Under the pieces are notes generated by a model, which worked only from the letters and a program-made list of their open reading frames with translations, was not told the DNA's origin and made no database searches. From Nesterenkonia populi (GTDB lineage Bacteria > Actinomycetota > Actinomycetes > Actinomycetales > Micrococcaceae): a stretch of DNA of 64,000 nucleotides. The stretch covers positions 2,356,001 to 2,420,000 of the forward strand of contig NZ_VOIL01000001.1 in the NCBI RefSeq assembly GCF_007994735.1, written 5' to 3'. Made by a program: the position numbers and the translations under genes. How positions within the stretch are numbered: position 1 is the first letter of the stretch; each line of letters begins with the position of its first letter. Positions 44,747-53,303 of the stretch are shown here, piece by piece.

Positions 44747-45280
44747 GTGATTTTCTGCCTTCCGTTCCTGATGTTCCAGGGCCGCGCCCAGGAGGCCATC
44801 GACCTCTACCTCCAGACCTTCCCCGACGTCGAGCTGCTGGAGGTCGTGCACCACCCGGAGGGAACAGAGGTCCAGGATCTCGCCCAGAAGGCCGAGAACC
44901 CCCGCGCCGAGGACACCGCGGACCTTGAGACTGTGGTGGACAGGCTCCCGACCCTGGTGGCCACCTCCCAGCTGCGGATCGGCGGGCAGGTGCTGATGCT
45001 GCAGGACTCCCTGGTCAAGCACGCCTTCGGCTTCACCCCCTCGATCTCCCTGTCCGTGGTCGTGGACAGCGACGAGGACTTCGACCGGATCGTCCACAAC
45101 CTCTCCGCAGACGGCGAGTACCTGATGGAGCCGGGCGACTACGACTTCGCGAAGAACTACGCCTGGGTCAAGGACACCTTCGGGGTGACCTGGCAGGTCG
45201 TGCTGCCCTCCAACGCGGGCGAACCCGCGCCGGACTCCGTCGAGGCCGCCTCCCCCATTCAGTCACCCCGCTGGGAGTGA
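44747..45280 (+). CDS. VOC-superfamily protein (PhnB/YxeE-like)
   Basis: A 177-residue glyoxalase-fold protein starting at GTG 44747. FLMFQGRAQEAIDLYLQTFPDVELLEVVHH and SLVKHAFGFTPSISLSVVVDSDEDFDRIVHNLSADGEYLMEPGDYDFAKNYAWVKDTFGVTWQVVLP match the 3-demethylubiquinone-9 methyltransferase-like (PhnB-related) VOC group. Enzymatic role unknown. Its stop overlaps the next GTG start by 4 bp. Confidence 0.8.
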   Translation: MIFCLPFLMFQGRAQEAIDLYLQTFPDVELLEVVHHPEGTEVQDLAQKAENPRAEDTADLETVVDRLPTLVATSQLRIGGQVLMLQDSLVKHAFGFTPSISLSVVVDSDEDFDRIVHNLSADGEYLMEPGDYDFAKNYAWVKDTFGVTWQVVLPSNAGEPAPDSVEAASPIQSPRWE

Positions 45281-46323
45281 GCCGGCCCAACCTGCGGCGC
45301 TCCCCGCTTCCGGTCCGCAACGGCGTCAACGCCACCCGGCTGCGCGTTCCCCTCACCGGCCCCTGGCCCACGGTGCACGCCTACGTGCTGGAAGCCTTCG
45401 GACACCTGGACGCGGACGGAATCACCGCACGGTTCGACGCCGGGGAGGTCGTCGACGTCGAGGGCATCCCGCTGACCCCCTCCACTCCCCTCGGCGCGGC
45501 TGAGTTCATCTGGTACTACCGGTCCCTGCCCACGGAGGACCCGCTGCCGGTGACCGAGGAGATCCTCCATGAGGACGAGGACCTGCTCGTCGTCGACAAG
45601 CCGCACTTCCTCCCCACCACCCCCGCCGGCCGGTACGTGCAGGAGTCGCTGCTGGTGCGGCTGCGCAGCCGGCTCGGCTACGACGAGCTCATCCCCATCC
45701 ACCGGCTGGACCGCGGCACCGCGGGCGTCGTGCTGCTGTCCAAACGTCCGGAGACCCGCGGCGCCTACCAGCTGCTGTTCGAACGCCGCGCGGTCAGCAA
45801 GACCTACGAGTGCGTCTCCGCCCTGCCGTCCGGAATCAGCCCCGCCGCGATGGCCTCCCGGTTCCCGCTGACCGTCCGCAGCCGCATCGAGAAGACCAAG
45901 GGGATCGTCGTCAGTGAGCGCATCCCCTACGAGGTGCGCCGATCCGGACGCCGCCTGGACGAGGCGCCCGGCCGGCGACGTCGCGCCGCGCAGCCCCCGG
46001 GGGCCAACTCCTCCAGCCGGGTTGAGCTGCTCCGTGCCGGCAGGAACCCGCAGGGAGCCGACGTCGGGCATTTCCGGCTGACCCCGCACACGGGCAAGAC
46101 CCACCAGCTGCGCATCCACATGGCGATGCTGGGCGCGGGAATCATGCACGACCGGTTCTACCCGGACCTTTGGGACGACGCCCCGGATGACTTCGACGCG
46201 CCCCTGCAGCTGCTCGCCCGCACCATCGGCTTCCTCGACCCGCTCACAGGTGAGGCCAGGAGCTTCTCCTCGCGCCGGGCACTCGCAGAGGAGCCGGCGG
46301 CGCCGGAGCGGGCACACACCTGA
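45277..46323 (+). CDS. RluA-family RNA pseudouridine synthase
   Basis: A 348-residue synthase with the catalytic motif HRLDRGTAGVVLLSK (Asp of RLDRGT), preceded by EDEDLLVVDKPHFLPTTPAG and followed by KTYECVSAL and GKTHQLRIHMAMLGAGIMHDRFYPDL. The N-terminal region lacks an obvious S4 domain. The target (rRNA or tRNA uridine) is not predictable. GTG start overlaps the preceding stop. Confidence 0.9.
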   Translation: MSRPNLRRSPLPVRNGVNATRLRVPLTGPWPTVHAYVLEAFGHLDADGITARFDAGEVVDVEGIPLTPSTPLGAAEFIWYYRSLPTEDPLPVTEEILHEDEDLLVVDKPHFLPTTPAGRYVQESLLVRLRSRLGYDELIPIHRLDRGTAGVVLLSKRPETRGAYQLLFERRAVSKTYECVSALPSGISPAAMASRFPLTVRSRIEKTKGIVVSERIPYEVRRSGRRLDEAPGRRRRAAQPPGANSSSRVELLRAGRNPQGADVGHFRLTPHTGKTHQLRIHMAMLGAGIMHDRFYPDLWDDAPDDFDAPLQLLARTIGFLDPLTGEARSFSSRRALAEEPAAPERAHT

Positions 46324-46597
46324 GGGAAGGATGGACACCCCCTGACGGCGGACTCGTTGACCTGGCCGTTATGGGTGCCGGGCTTGGTCACATTACGGGA
46401 ACAACTGCCGTCCACCCCCCGTGGACAAGCACTGTGACGGGCGCCCGGGTGGGTACGCTTGTGGGGTCCTCATCGCAGTGGTCCGAACCGGACGGCATCG
46501 GGGTTCCGCTCAGGTTCGAGTGGAACGATCGTCAGCCGACTGCGACTGCAGCACAACAACCTTCGTTCTGAATTTCACCCCCAGGGGAGGCTCCACC

Positions 46598-48214
46598 TTG
46601 ACCGAGACGTCGTCCGAGGACTCTGCGCCCGCCGCGGCCGCCGAGCAGGAGCCTCAGGAGGACGGGACCAGCACAGTGAGACGCTACTCCTTCACTCCTG
46701 GTGAGGGCGTGCGCGACGTCGGCGCCCCCGGCGAGAAGGACTCGGCACAGGGACCCGACGAGGATGATGTCGTGCTGGCGGCCGACCCCCCGGCGGACCC
46801 CACTCCGAGCACCGGGTCCGGCAGCTCCGGGAAGCCGGACTTCTTCGACAGCATCGACCAGCGGCTGAAAACGTGGTGGAGCGGCCGTCGCACCCGTCGC
46901 CAGGCCAAGCAGCGCGCCCGTGAGGAGGCCCGGCGGGCCGAAGCCGAGCCCGAGGTGCCCGCCGCCCCGGCGCCCGCTGCCGCTCCGCAGACCGGCTTGC
47001 CCTGGGAGAATCTCGATGACGCCACCCAGGTCATCCCCGCCTACCGGGAGCCCGATGCCCCGGAGGCTGAGCAGCCCGAGCCCGATGCCCCGGACGACGA
47101 CACCTCCTCGGAGATCCCACCCCCGCAGGAGGCCAATGTGCCCACGACCCTGCCTCCGGCGCCCGGTGAGGTCACCACCCGCCCCTCACCGCCTCCGCGG
47201 GTGCGCCGCGCCCTGGACGAGCAGCGGCAGCGCAGCGTCATCGCCCAGAAGGCGGCAGCCATCGAGGCCGCCACCTCCGCGTACCAGGAGCCGCCGCGCT
47301 ACGAGTTCGCCGATGATGAGGAAGACCTCTACACCTACATCCCGCCCTACAACCTGCCGTCCCGGGACCCTGACCCGGAGCCGGACAAGTGGGACTTCTA
47401 CCGTCGGATCGCTGTGAGCGTGGGCGCCTTCTCTGCCGTGTTCTCCGCGCTGTGGATGTTCGGGCTCTTCACCCCCGGCAGCAGCGGGATCCTCGGCAGT
47501 CAGCTCAGGGAGACCTGGTATGACGGCGACCTGGCGCTCCTCTCCCCCGACGAGTCCTGGTACTGGATATGGCCGGTGATCACCGTGGGGCTGGTCGCTC
47601 ACGCGATCTTCCAGTGGAAGCCGTCCCAGGAGTCCACGCCCCGCCAGCGCCGCTCCGGCTGGCTGGTGGCCGGCACCGGACTGCTCATGACGCCGCTGAC
47701 CCTTTCCCTCCACTACCAGTGGATCACTGTCGCCGCCCTGCTCTCCCTGGCGCTGGTGCCCCCGCTGCTGGAGGCCATCCGGCAGCTGAATCAGCACACC
47801 GCCCGCAACGACCTCGAACGCCGGCTCACCGATGAAGCTGTCGGCATCTTCTTCGGCTTCGCCCTGGTGCAGGCCGGCTCCGCGCTCTCGGTGCGGCTGA
47901 CCTCCTGGGGCTGGGACATTCCAGGGATCCCAGCGAGCCTGTGGGCCCTCATCGGCCTGTTCCTGTGCGTATGGACGGCGGCCTTCTACTCGATGACCGA
48001 GCGCGGCCGCATCACCATTGCCCTGGCCCTGTCCTGGGGCATGATGTGGCTGGTGTTCCCGCGGGTGCTCGGCGAAGCCACCAGCGCCTGGGTAGCGGTG
48101 GGCGCAGCCATCAGCGCGTTCATCGTCATCCTCGCCACCCAGTCGCGCCGTCACCGCATCAACCACGCCGAACGCCGCGCCGCCATGGGCAGACCGCTCG
48201 AGGACATCATTTAG
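46598..48214 (+). CDS. Multi-span membrane protein with long disordered acidic N-terminus
   Basis: A 538-residue protein of unknown function starting at TTG 46598 with GGGGAGG 8 bp upstream. Residues 1-270 are rich in Glu, Asp, Pro and Ala with a basic patch (WSGRRTRRQAKQRAREEARR), probably cytoplasmic and disordered. The rest has eight hydrophobic spans (for example IAVSVGAFSAVFSALWMFGLF, WYWIWPVITVGLVAHAIFQW, ITIALALSWGMMWLVFPRVLG). It resembles uncharacterised tryptophan-rich-sensor-like actinobacterial membrane proteins; I do not assign a family. It may be broadly conserved in the order, since it sits among housekeeping genes. Confidence 0.75.
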   Translation: MTETSSEDSAPAAAAEQEPQEDGTSTVRRYSFTPGEGVRDVGAPGEKDSAQGPDEDDVVLAADPPADPTPSTGSGSSGKPDFFDSIDQRLKTWWSGRRTRRQAKQRAREEARRAEAEPEVPAAPAPAAAPQTGLPWENLDDATQVIPAYREPDAPEAEQPEPDAPDDDTSSEIPPPQEANVPTTLPPAPGEVTTRPSPPPRVRRALDEQRQRSVIAQKAAAIEAATSAYQEPPRYEFADDEEDLYTYIPPYNLPSRDPDPEPDKWDFYRRIAVSVGAFSAVFSALWMFGLFTPGSSGILGSQLRETWYDGDLALLSPDESWYWIWPVITVGLVAHAIFQWKPSQESTPRQRRSGWLVAGTGLLMTPLTLSLHYQWITVAALLSLALVPPLLEAIRQLNQHTARNDLERRLTDEAVGIFFGFALVQAGSALSVRLTSWGWDIPGIPASLWALIGLFLCVWTAAFYSMTERGRITIALALSWGMMWLVFPRVLGEATSAWVAVGAAISAFIVILATQSRRHRINHAERRAAMGRPLEDII

Positions 48215-48295
48215 CCCGCGGCCGCGCAGCTCCCGGCCGGCGGCAGAAGCGCCGGCCTGCACGTCTCAGGAGCATTACTCTGGGAGAATCCCTGT

Positions 48296-48835
48296 ATGAG
48301 CGTGCGGACACCTGACCCGAACCCCGGCTGGCTCTCTGAGGATGACCTCGACTTCGCCCGTCAGCGCCTTCCCATCGTCTACGTGGAGGCTGTCCCGGTG
48401 CGGTTGGACTCCCTCGGCTACGTGACCGAGGTGGGCCTGCTCTACACCGCCGACGACGAGGGCCGGTTCTATCGGTCTGTGGTCTCCGGCCGGGTGATGT
48501 ACCGGGAGACCGTCCGGGCAGCGCTGATCCGTCACATTGAGAAGGACCTGGGGTCTCTGGCCCTGCCGCAGATCCCCGCCTCCCCCACCCCGTTCACTGT
48601 GGGCGAGTACTTCCCGTACCCGAGCGAGACCGGCCTGGTCGACGACCGCCAGCACGCCGTCTCCCTGGCCTATGTGGTGCCGGTCAACGGCGAATGCTCC
48701 CCGCGCCAGGATGCCCTTGAGGTGTCCTGGCTGACCCCGGACCAGGTCTTGGACTCCCAGACTCAGATGGAGTTCGTGGGCGGCCGGGAGAAGCTGGTGG
48801 CGCAGGCGCTGGCACACCTCGGACACACAGGCTGA
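48296..48835 (+). CDS. NUDIX-related protein (DUF4916-like)
   Basis: A 179-residue protein conserved in Micrococcales. PIVYVEAVPVRLDSLGYVTEVGLLYT and SLAYVVPVNGECSPRQDALEVSWLTPDQV resemble the beta-grasp and helix of a NUDIX fold, but the canonical catalytic box GX5EX7REUXEEXGU is not present (GRVMYRETVRAALIRHIEKDLG stands in its place). It may therefore bind rather than hydrolyse nucleotides. Confidence 0.7.
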   Translation: MSVRTPDPNPGWLSEDDLDFARQRLPIVYVEAVPVRLDSLGYVTEVGLLYTADDEGRFYRSVVSGRVMYRETVRAALIRHIEKDLGSLALPQIPASPTPFTVGEYFPYPSETGLVDDRQHAVSLAYVVPVNGECSPRQDALEVSWLTPDQVLDSQTQMEFVGGREKLVAQALAHLGHTG

Positions 48836-48860
48836 GCGAGCAGAAAGCGAGCGAACGCGT

Positions 48861-49346
48861 ATGACGACCCCCGCCCCGGAACGCACCGCTGGACGGCGTC
48901 GGCCCAAGAAGCAGACCGGTCCCCGGCCGCATCTCCGCCTGTCGTGGACCGCATGGCTGCTGGCCTGGCTGGCGCCCACCCTGCTGATGGGCGTGCTGCT
49001 GCTGGGCGCCGGGCTGCTGCCCGAGTGGCTCGACCTCGATTGGGACATGGAGTTCCTGGCTCCGCTGATCCCCTATATCGGCGGAGCCGCTGTGGTGGTG
49101 GGCGTCCCCGGCACCCTGCTGGTGGGCTGGCTGCTGCGTCACCAGCTCAACCCGCTGGTGCATGTCCTCGGCTGGGTGCTGGTGGGCCTGCTGTACGGCC
49201 CTGTGATCCTGCTGGCCGGAGCGAGCGGGCTGGTGCCCATGCTGATCCCGATCATCGGCTTCCCGGCCGGTGTGCTCATGGGCCTGAGCCGCTGGCTCGC
49301 CCAAACCATGGCCTACGTCATCGACCCTGCCGAAGAGTCCGAGTAG
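48861..49346 (+). CDS. Small four-span membrane protein
   Basis: 161 residues. A basic N-terminus (RRRPKKQTGPRPHLRLS) is followed by four hydrophobic spans (WLLAWLAPTLLMGVLLLGAGLL, LIPYIGGAAVVVGVPGTLLVGWLL, VLGWVLVGLLYGPVILLAGAS, VPMLIPIIGFPAGVLMGLSRWL). No recognised family. Downstream hairpins at 49360-49375 and 49402-49434 probably end the transcript. Confidence 0.72.
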   Translation: MTTPAPERTAGRRRPKKQTGPRPHLRLSWTAWLLAWLAPTLLMGVLLLGAGLLPEWLDLDWDMEFLAPLIPYIGGAAVVVGVPGTLLVGWLLRHQLNPLVHVLGWVLVGLLYGPVILLAGASGLVPMLIPIIGFPAGVLMGLSRWLAQTMAYVIDPAEESE

Positions 49347-49359
49347 AGCTCCAGGCGTG

Positions 49360-49375
49360 GGGGCCGCTCGGCCCC
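49360..49375. terminator. Hairpin after the small membrane protein
   Basis: GGGGCCG-CT-CGGCCCC followed by TTT, 13 bp beyond the stop of the gene at 49346. Short loop, strong stem. Confidence 0.45.
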
Positions 49376-49401
49376 TTTGCGCCGACGCAGCAGACTCAGG
49401 A

Positions 49402-49434
49402 GGGCCCGGGCAGCGAAGAGTGCCGCCCGGGCCC
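49402..49434. terminator. Second hairpin in the convergent gap
   Basis: GGGCCCGGGC (49402-49411) and GCCCGGGCCC (49425-49434) form a perfect 10-bp GC stem with a 13-nt loop. It lies between convergent genes and could act from both sides. Confidence 0.45.
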
Positions 49435-49505
49435 CAGGTCGGATGAGCGGGCCCGCCGGCGCCGTTGCACCAGAGCCCAGCGAGTGCTCCCTTCCCACCT
49501 GATAT

Positions 49506-49545
49506 GTGCATCGCACCGTTACTGCGGTGCACTTAGGAGATTTTT
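49506..49545 (+). terminator. Third hairpin with T run in the convergent gap
   Basis: GTGCATCGCA / TGCGGTGCAC (49506-49515 and 49523-49532, one G-T pair, 7-nt loop), then TTAGGAGA and five T (49541-49545). Closest in this gap to a classical intrinsic terminator for plus-strand transcription. Confidence 0.4.
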
Positions 49546-49623
49546 CCGCCCGGAGGGCCGCCCCACCAGTCCACTTTCGTCTACAACTTCACATCGGCTT
49601 CAACGTCGTGTGAGCCGCGCCCT

Positions 49624-50856
49624 TCAGGCGGATTTCATCCCCGTGATGCTGATCCTCCAGGAACCATCGCGGTCGATGCCGTACGTGGTGGAGCCCCCGA
49701 AGGCGGCAGCCCGGTCACGCACCCCGATGAGGCCGGCCCCAGAGCTGGACCAGTGCTTGGCGCGGCGGCCTGTCCCCACCGGGTTGATGACCTCGAGGCT
49801 GACTTCCTCGGCCACCGTCAGCTCCAGCCGGACCGCAGTGGCCTCATCGGCGTACTTGGCTGCGTTGGTCGTGCATTCCTGCAGTATCCGGTACAGGGCC
49901 GCCCCGACGGAGCGGGAGAGGCTGCCGATGTCTCCGGTCACCTGCTTCTCCACGGTGAGGCCGAGGGATTCGAGCCGTTCGGTGAACAGATCCAGTCCAC
50001 GGCGGACGTCGAGCTCTGAGGCAGAGGCATGGGACTGCCCGTTCTGTCTCTCCAGGGCCTGACCCCGCTCGGGGTTGAGGAGAGTGAGCACCCGCCGCAT
50101 GTCCTTGAGCGCAGCCCGGGAGGCGTCCCCGATCACGCTCACGGCGTCCTGGTAGGCCTTGGGGGTGTCCTCCAGCTGGGCGGCGCGGGACTGCATGGCG
50201 ATGATGGTGATGTCGTGGGCGACCACGTCGTGCAGGTCCTGGGCGATCGACTTCCGCTCCGCCGAGACCGACTCGCGGTGGCGCTGCTCCGCCTCCTCCA
50301 GGTCCCGGCGGGACTGCAGGCTCGCGTTGGTGGCGCGCCGGAAGGCGTCGCCGAGGCCGTAGGCGCACAGCACACCTGCGGCCACCGCCGCGCCGACTCC
50401 CAGGCCGAGCAGTCCCTCATCCGTGACGACGCCGAGCAGCACCGACCACAGAAGCATCACTGCCAGGGTCCCGCGGCGGAATTTCTTAGTGGAGGTCTGT
50501 GCCGTGAGCCCGGTGATCAGCAAGGCCACGAGAACCCCCAGCACCGTGCCCTCGACGAACAGGGCGAGGAGAAGCACAAAGGCGGCCGCCGCGGCCGCGT
50601 AGGTCACGCAGATCCACAGCAGCAGAACGCAGGCGATGGACAGCGCCCCCACCAGCGCCAGCTCCACGGGGAAGCCGTCCTCGTCCACGGAGAACAGCTC
50701 GATAATAATGTCCGCACCCAGAGCGATGCCGGCCCCCAGGGTCACGATGACCAGCATCCACTTGTTCAGCTGTCTGCAGGACCAGAAGCTGCCGGTCTCG
50801 AACTCCTCGAAGACGCTGGGGCGGGTCTTGGTGGAGCCGCTGGGGGACGATGGCAT
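49624..50856 (-). CDS. NarL-class sensor histidine kinase
   Basis: A 410-residue kinase. N-terminal soluble part, about five membrane spans (residues 30-150), then the HisKA_3 phospho-acceptor DLHDVVAHDITIIAMQSRAAQL (His near residue 200), and a HATPase_c domain (LYRILQECTTNAAKYADEATAVRL, GAGLIGVRDRAAAFGG). It presumably phosphorylates the divergent response regulator at 50968-51681. A decayed paralogue lies at 52159-53086. Signal unknown. Confidence 0.9.
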   Translation of the reverse strand: MPSSPSGSTKTRPSVFEEFETGSFWSCRQLNKWMLVIVTLGAGIALGADIIIELFSVDEDGFPVELALVGALSIACVLLLWICVTYAAAAAAFVLLLALFVEGTVLGVLVALLITGLTAQTSTKKFRRGTLAVMLLWSVLLGVVTDEGLLGLGVGAAVAAGVLCAYGLGDAFRRATNASLQSRRDLEEAEQRHRESVSAERKSIAQDLHDVVAHDITIIAMQSRAAQLEDTPKAYQDAVSVIGDASRAALKDMRRVLTLLNPERGQALERQNGQSHASASELDVRRGLDLFTERLESLGLTVEKQVTGDIGSLSRSVGAALYRILQECTTNAAKYADEATAVRLELTVAEEVSLEVINPVGTGRRAKHWSSSGAGLIGVRDRAAAFGGSTTYGIDRDGSWRISITGMKSA

Positions 50857-50967
50857 GGCCTCCACTCTATTCACCGTTCTGGGCACTCTCTGAATGTTCG
50901 CTGTAAGTGCGACCGCGCCCAGGGGAGGTCCAGGGAATGTGCGGCTGAACCGCCTAGGATTGCCACC

Positions 50968-51681
50968 ATGACCGTATCCGATGAACACACTGACACACCG
51001 GCGGCGGGCCGGACCGTAGGTGTGCTCATCGCAGACGACCATCCGGTGATGTCCACAGCCCTGCGCACCTATGTGGACTCCTCTCCCGGCTTGGAATGCC
51101 TGGGTGAGGCCCGCGACGGCGAGACCGCGGTGGCCAGCTGCGATGAGCTGGGGCCCGACGTCGTCGTCATGGATCTGCATATGCCCGGCATCGGAGGCAT
51201 TGAGGCGACGCGGCAGATCCGGGAGAAGTGCCCGGCGACCGCTGTGCTGGCGGTGACCACGTTCTCCACGGAGCGGTACGTGATCCCGGCCCTGCGTGCT
51301 GGGGCGGGCGGCTACATCGTGAAGGATGCGGAGCCCGCGGAGATCATCTCAGCGATCCGGCAGGTGCATGATGGCCTGGCCCCGTTCTCCCCGGCGGTGG
51401 CGCATCAGCTGATGGTCTCGGTGAAGAACGAACCTGCGCAGGTGGCCTCAGCCCTCACCCGGTTCAGAGAGGCCCCGCACATCCCCGAGCGGGAGCTCGA
51501 GGGCCTGCAGCTGCTCGCCCGAGGCTCCTCCAACGCAGAGATCGCCACGCAGATGTCCGTGTCCGAGGCGACCGTCAAGGTCTACATGGGCCGACTCATG
51601 CAGCGCCTCGAGGTCCGGGACCGGGTCCAGCTGCTCATCCGCAGCACCCAGCTCGGCCTCGTCGACCCCTCTCTCGACTGA
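50968..51681 (+). CDS. LuxR/NarL-type response regulator
   Basis: A 237-residue regulator. Receiver domain: LIADDHPVM (acidic pocket), phospho-acceptor Asp in VVVMDLHMPGIGG, Thr in AVTTFS, Lys in YIVKDAEP. C-terminal LuxR helix-turn-helix: PERELEGLQLLARGSSNAEIATQMSVSEATVKVYMGRLMQRLEV. Divergent from its kinase, with 111 bp between starts, where an autoregulatory site is likely though none was resolved. Confidence 0.93.
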   Translation: MTVSDEHTDTPAAGRTVGVLIADDHPVMSTALRTYVDSSPGLECLGEARDGETAVASCDELGPDVVVMDLHMPGIGGIEATRQIREKCPATAVLAVTTFSTERYVIPALRAGAGGYIVKDAEPAEIISAIRQVHDGLAPFSPAVAHQLMVSVKNEPAQVASALTRFREAPHIPERELEGLQLLARGSSNAEIATQMSVSEATVKVYMGRLMQRLEVRDRVQLLIRSTQLGLVDPSLD

Positions 51682-51723
51682 TTGCCCGAGTGGGCAGAAA
51701 TCTGACCCATCGGACAATATGAA

Positions 51724-51828
51724 TTGTTATTCCCAGACAGCAGACTTCTTAAGGCGGTTGCCGTCGCGGGTGCTGCTGGGGTCGTCACTAGCGCCATGAT
51801 CGGAGTTGGCGGCGTAATGGGTTGCTGA
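51724..51828 (+). CDS. Possible 34-residue hydrophobic peptide
   Basis: A TTG-started frame encoding a Gly/Val/Ala-rich peptide (KAVAVAGAAGVVTSAMIGVG and ending VMGC). It lies between the response regulator and the small membrane gene at 51851. The ribosome-binding site is poor (GGA 12 bp upstream). It may be a signalling or bacteriocin-like peptide, or chance. Confidence 0.2.
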   Translation: MLFPDSRLLKAVAVAGAAGVVTSAMIGVGGVMGC

Positions 51829-51850
51829 CCCCTGTCGAAAGGTGAACTCT

Positions 51851-52131
51851 ATGGAGGCCAAAAAAGATCAGCCAGTGCGATGGTATAACGTCGTAGCAGG
51901 ATCCACGGCCCCCTCGGCCTCGGACTATCACTCGGTTTTTCCAGTATTTTTATACTCTCAAGCGGTTTTGACGTATACACAGTTGTAGGAGGTGTATCAC
52001 TTTCCGCAGGGCTTTCACTTTTATACCTCGGAGTCCAGTGGGAGCAACGGACCCGGGTGGTTGAGTGGCTGGCGCTGGGGTGCGGCTTAATAGGAGCGCC
52101 AGCTCTTGTCTTCTCCTTCTCAGTCCTATAA
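51851..52131 (+). pseudogene. Small three-span membrane protein, frameshifted
   Basis: AAAGGTG precedes ATG 51851, which opens MEAKKDQPVRWYNVVAGSTAP. After the five-C run at 51908-51912 the frame is lost. Adding one C restores a continuous 93-residue protein with hydrophobic spans (LGLGLSLGFSSIFILSSGF, VYTVVGGVSLSAGLSLLYLGV, WLALGCGLIGAPALVFSFSVL) and stop at 52131. The bases are less GC-rich than the surroundings. Either a true deletion or an assembly error in the homopolymer. Confidence 0.55.
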
Positions 52132-52158
52132 GAAGAATTCAATGTCGGCGGAAGCGGT

Positions 52159-53086
52159 TTACTCGCTTAACTCGAGCTCCACCAATCCCAATTCCGCAGC
52201 ACGGATGACCAGTTGCGTGCGGTCGCGGACGAGGAACTTGCGGCAGAGGCTCCCGACATGAGCTTTGGCCGTTCTTTCCGTAATAACCATCGCGTTCGCG
52301 ATTTCGCTGTTGCTCAATCCTTTGGCCACCAACGCGAGGGTTTCTTCCTCCCGCGGCGGCAAGTCTGCGGGGACGACGTTCTCCGCTTCTTTGAGAGAAG
52401 CCGTGACTTCATGAGAATCATTGACCACCTCCAACATCAATCCTCGAGCAACCTCTGGCGAGAGACAGACTGAGCCATCAGCGACCGCCCTCACCGCGTC
52501 AAGCACCTCTTGTTTCGAGGCATCTTTCAGGACGTAACCACTTGCCCCTGCTCTGAGAGCACGAATCCCTGGCGGCGCTGGAACTCCTTCAACGAAGCCT
52601 CGGCCCTGCTCCTCTTGGAACTGCTGCGATGAAAAGCTCGCCCAGTCCCATATGCCAATAAGGCGGGAATGCCAATGGCACCGCCATATGACAACAATGA
52701 CGAGAAGTCCGCGCCCGACGTACTTATCCAGAATGCGCCTAAGCAGAGAACACATCCCAAATATGCGCTGGCCGCTGTCCCGGACTGGCGTGCCGCGATC
52801 AACGCCAATCCCAGCAGCACAAGGATCCATAGGAGCGGCCATGAACCGACCGCGCCCAAGACAAGAGCAGCGCCTCCGAGAGAAAACCAACAGGCCCTAT
52901 CCAAGTTCCACCACATGGCCCCTATGAATACGCCCCATAAGGCATACACAGACAGGGTTAGCTGCGGATTGCTGAAACCTCCCTGGGCGGCAGCCGCCGC
53001 TGCGTCAAAAACGCGAAAGCGGTCAACCCACCGGTCAGGAGGAGCTGAAGCCGGGGCTCAGAAACCTGCTCTCGAGTCGCTGTCAC
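52159..53086 (-). pseudogene. Collapsed histidine kinase-response regulator pair
   Basis: Reading on the minus strand from GTG 53086 (after GAGGGGAGC): a kinase N-terminus with first span RLQLLLTGGLTAFAFLTQ, a frameshift near 53000, then spans VYALWGVFIGAMWW, WFSLGGAALVLGAVGSWPLLWILVLLGLALI, and ending LLAYGTGRAFHRSSSKRSRAEASLKEFQRR, the linker before the phospho-acceptor helix. Near 52570 it jumps to the second half of a response regulator (GIRALRAGASGYVLKDASKQEVLDAVRAVADGSVCLSPEVARGLM and a complete LuxR helix-turn-helix ending at 52159). The kinase catalytic half and the receiver Asp are deleted. It resembles the intact pair at 49624-51681. Confidence 0.75.
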
Positions 53087-53303
53087 GCTCCCCTCATTCT
53101 TCAGAACAGAAGGCAGCAACGACTGTCACACAGGAGGCTGCCCAAGCCCAGTGGTTCACCTGAAGCAGCCGTAAGAGCAGCAGAAGTCATCAAGACATTT
53201 GCAACGTGGCCCATAACTATCCTTCCAAGGAAGATCGATCCAACCCTCGGAGGGTAATACTGCTTCTGCGCACCCACCATTGGACCTAAGTGCAGTGCTT
53301 CTC

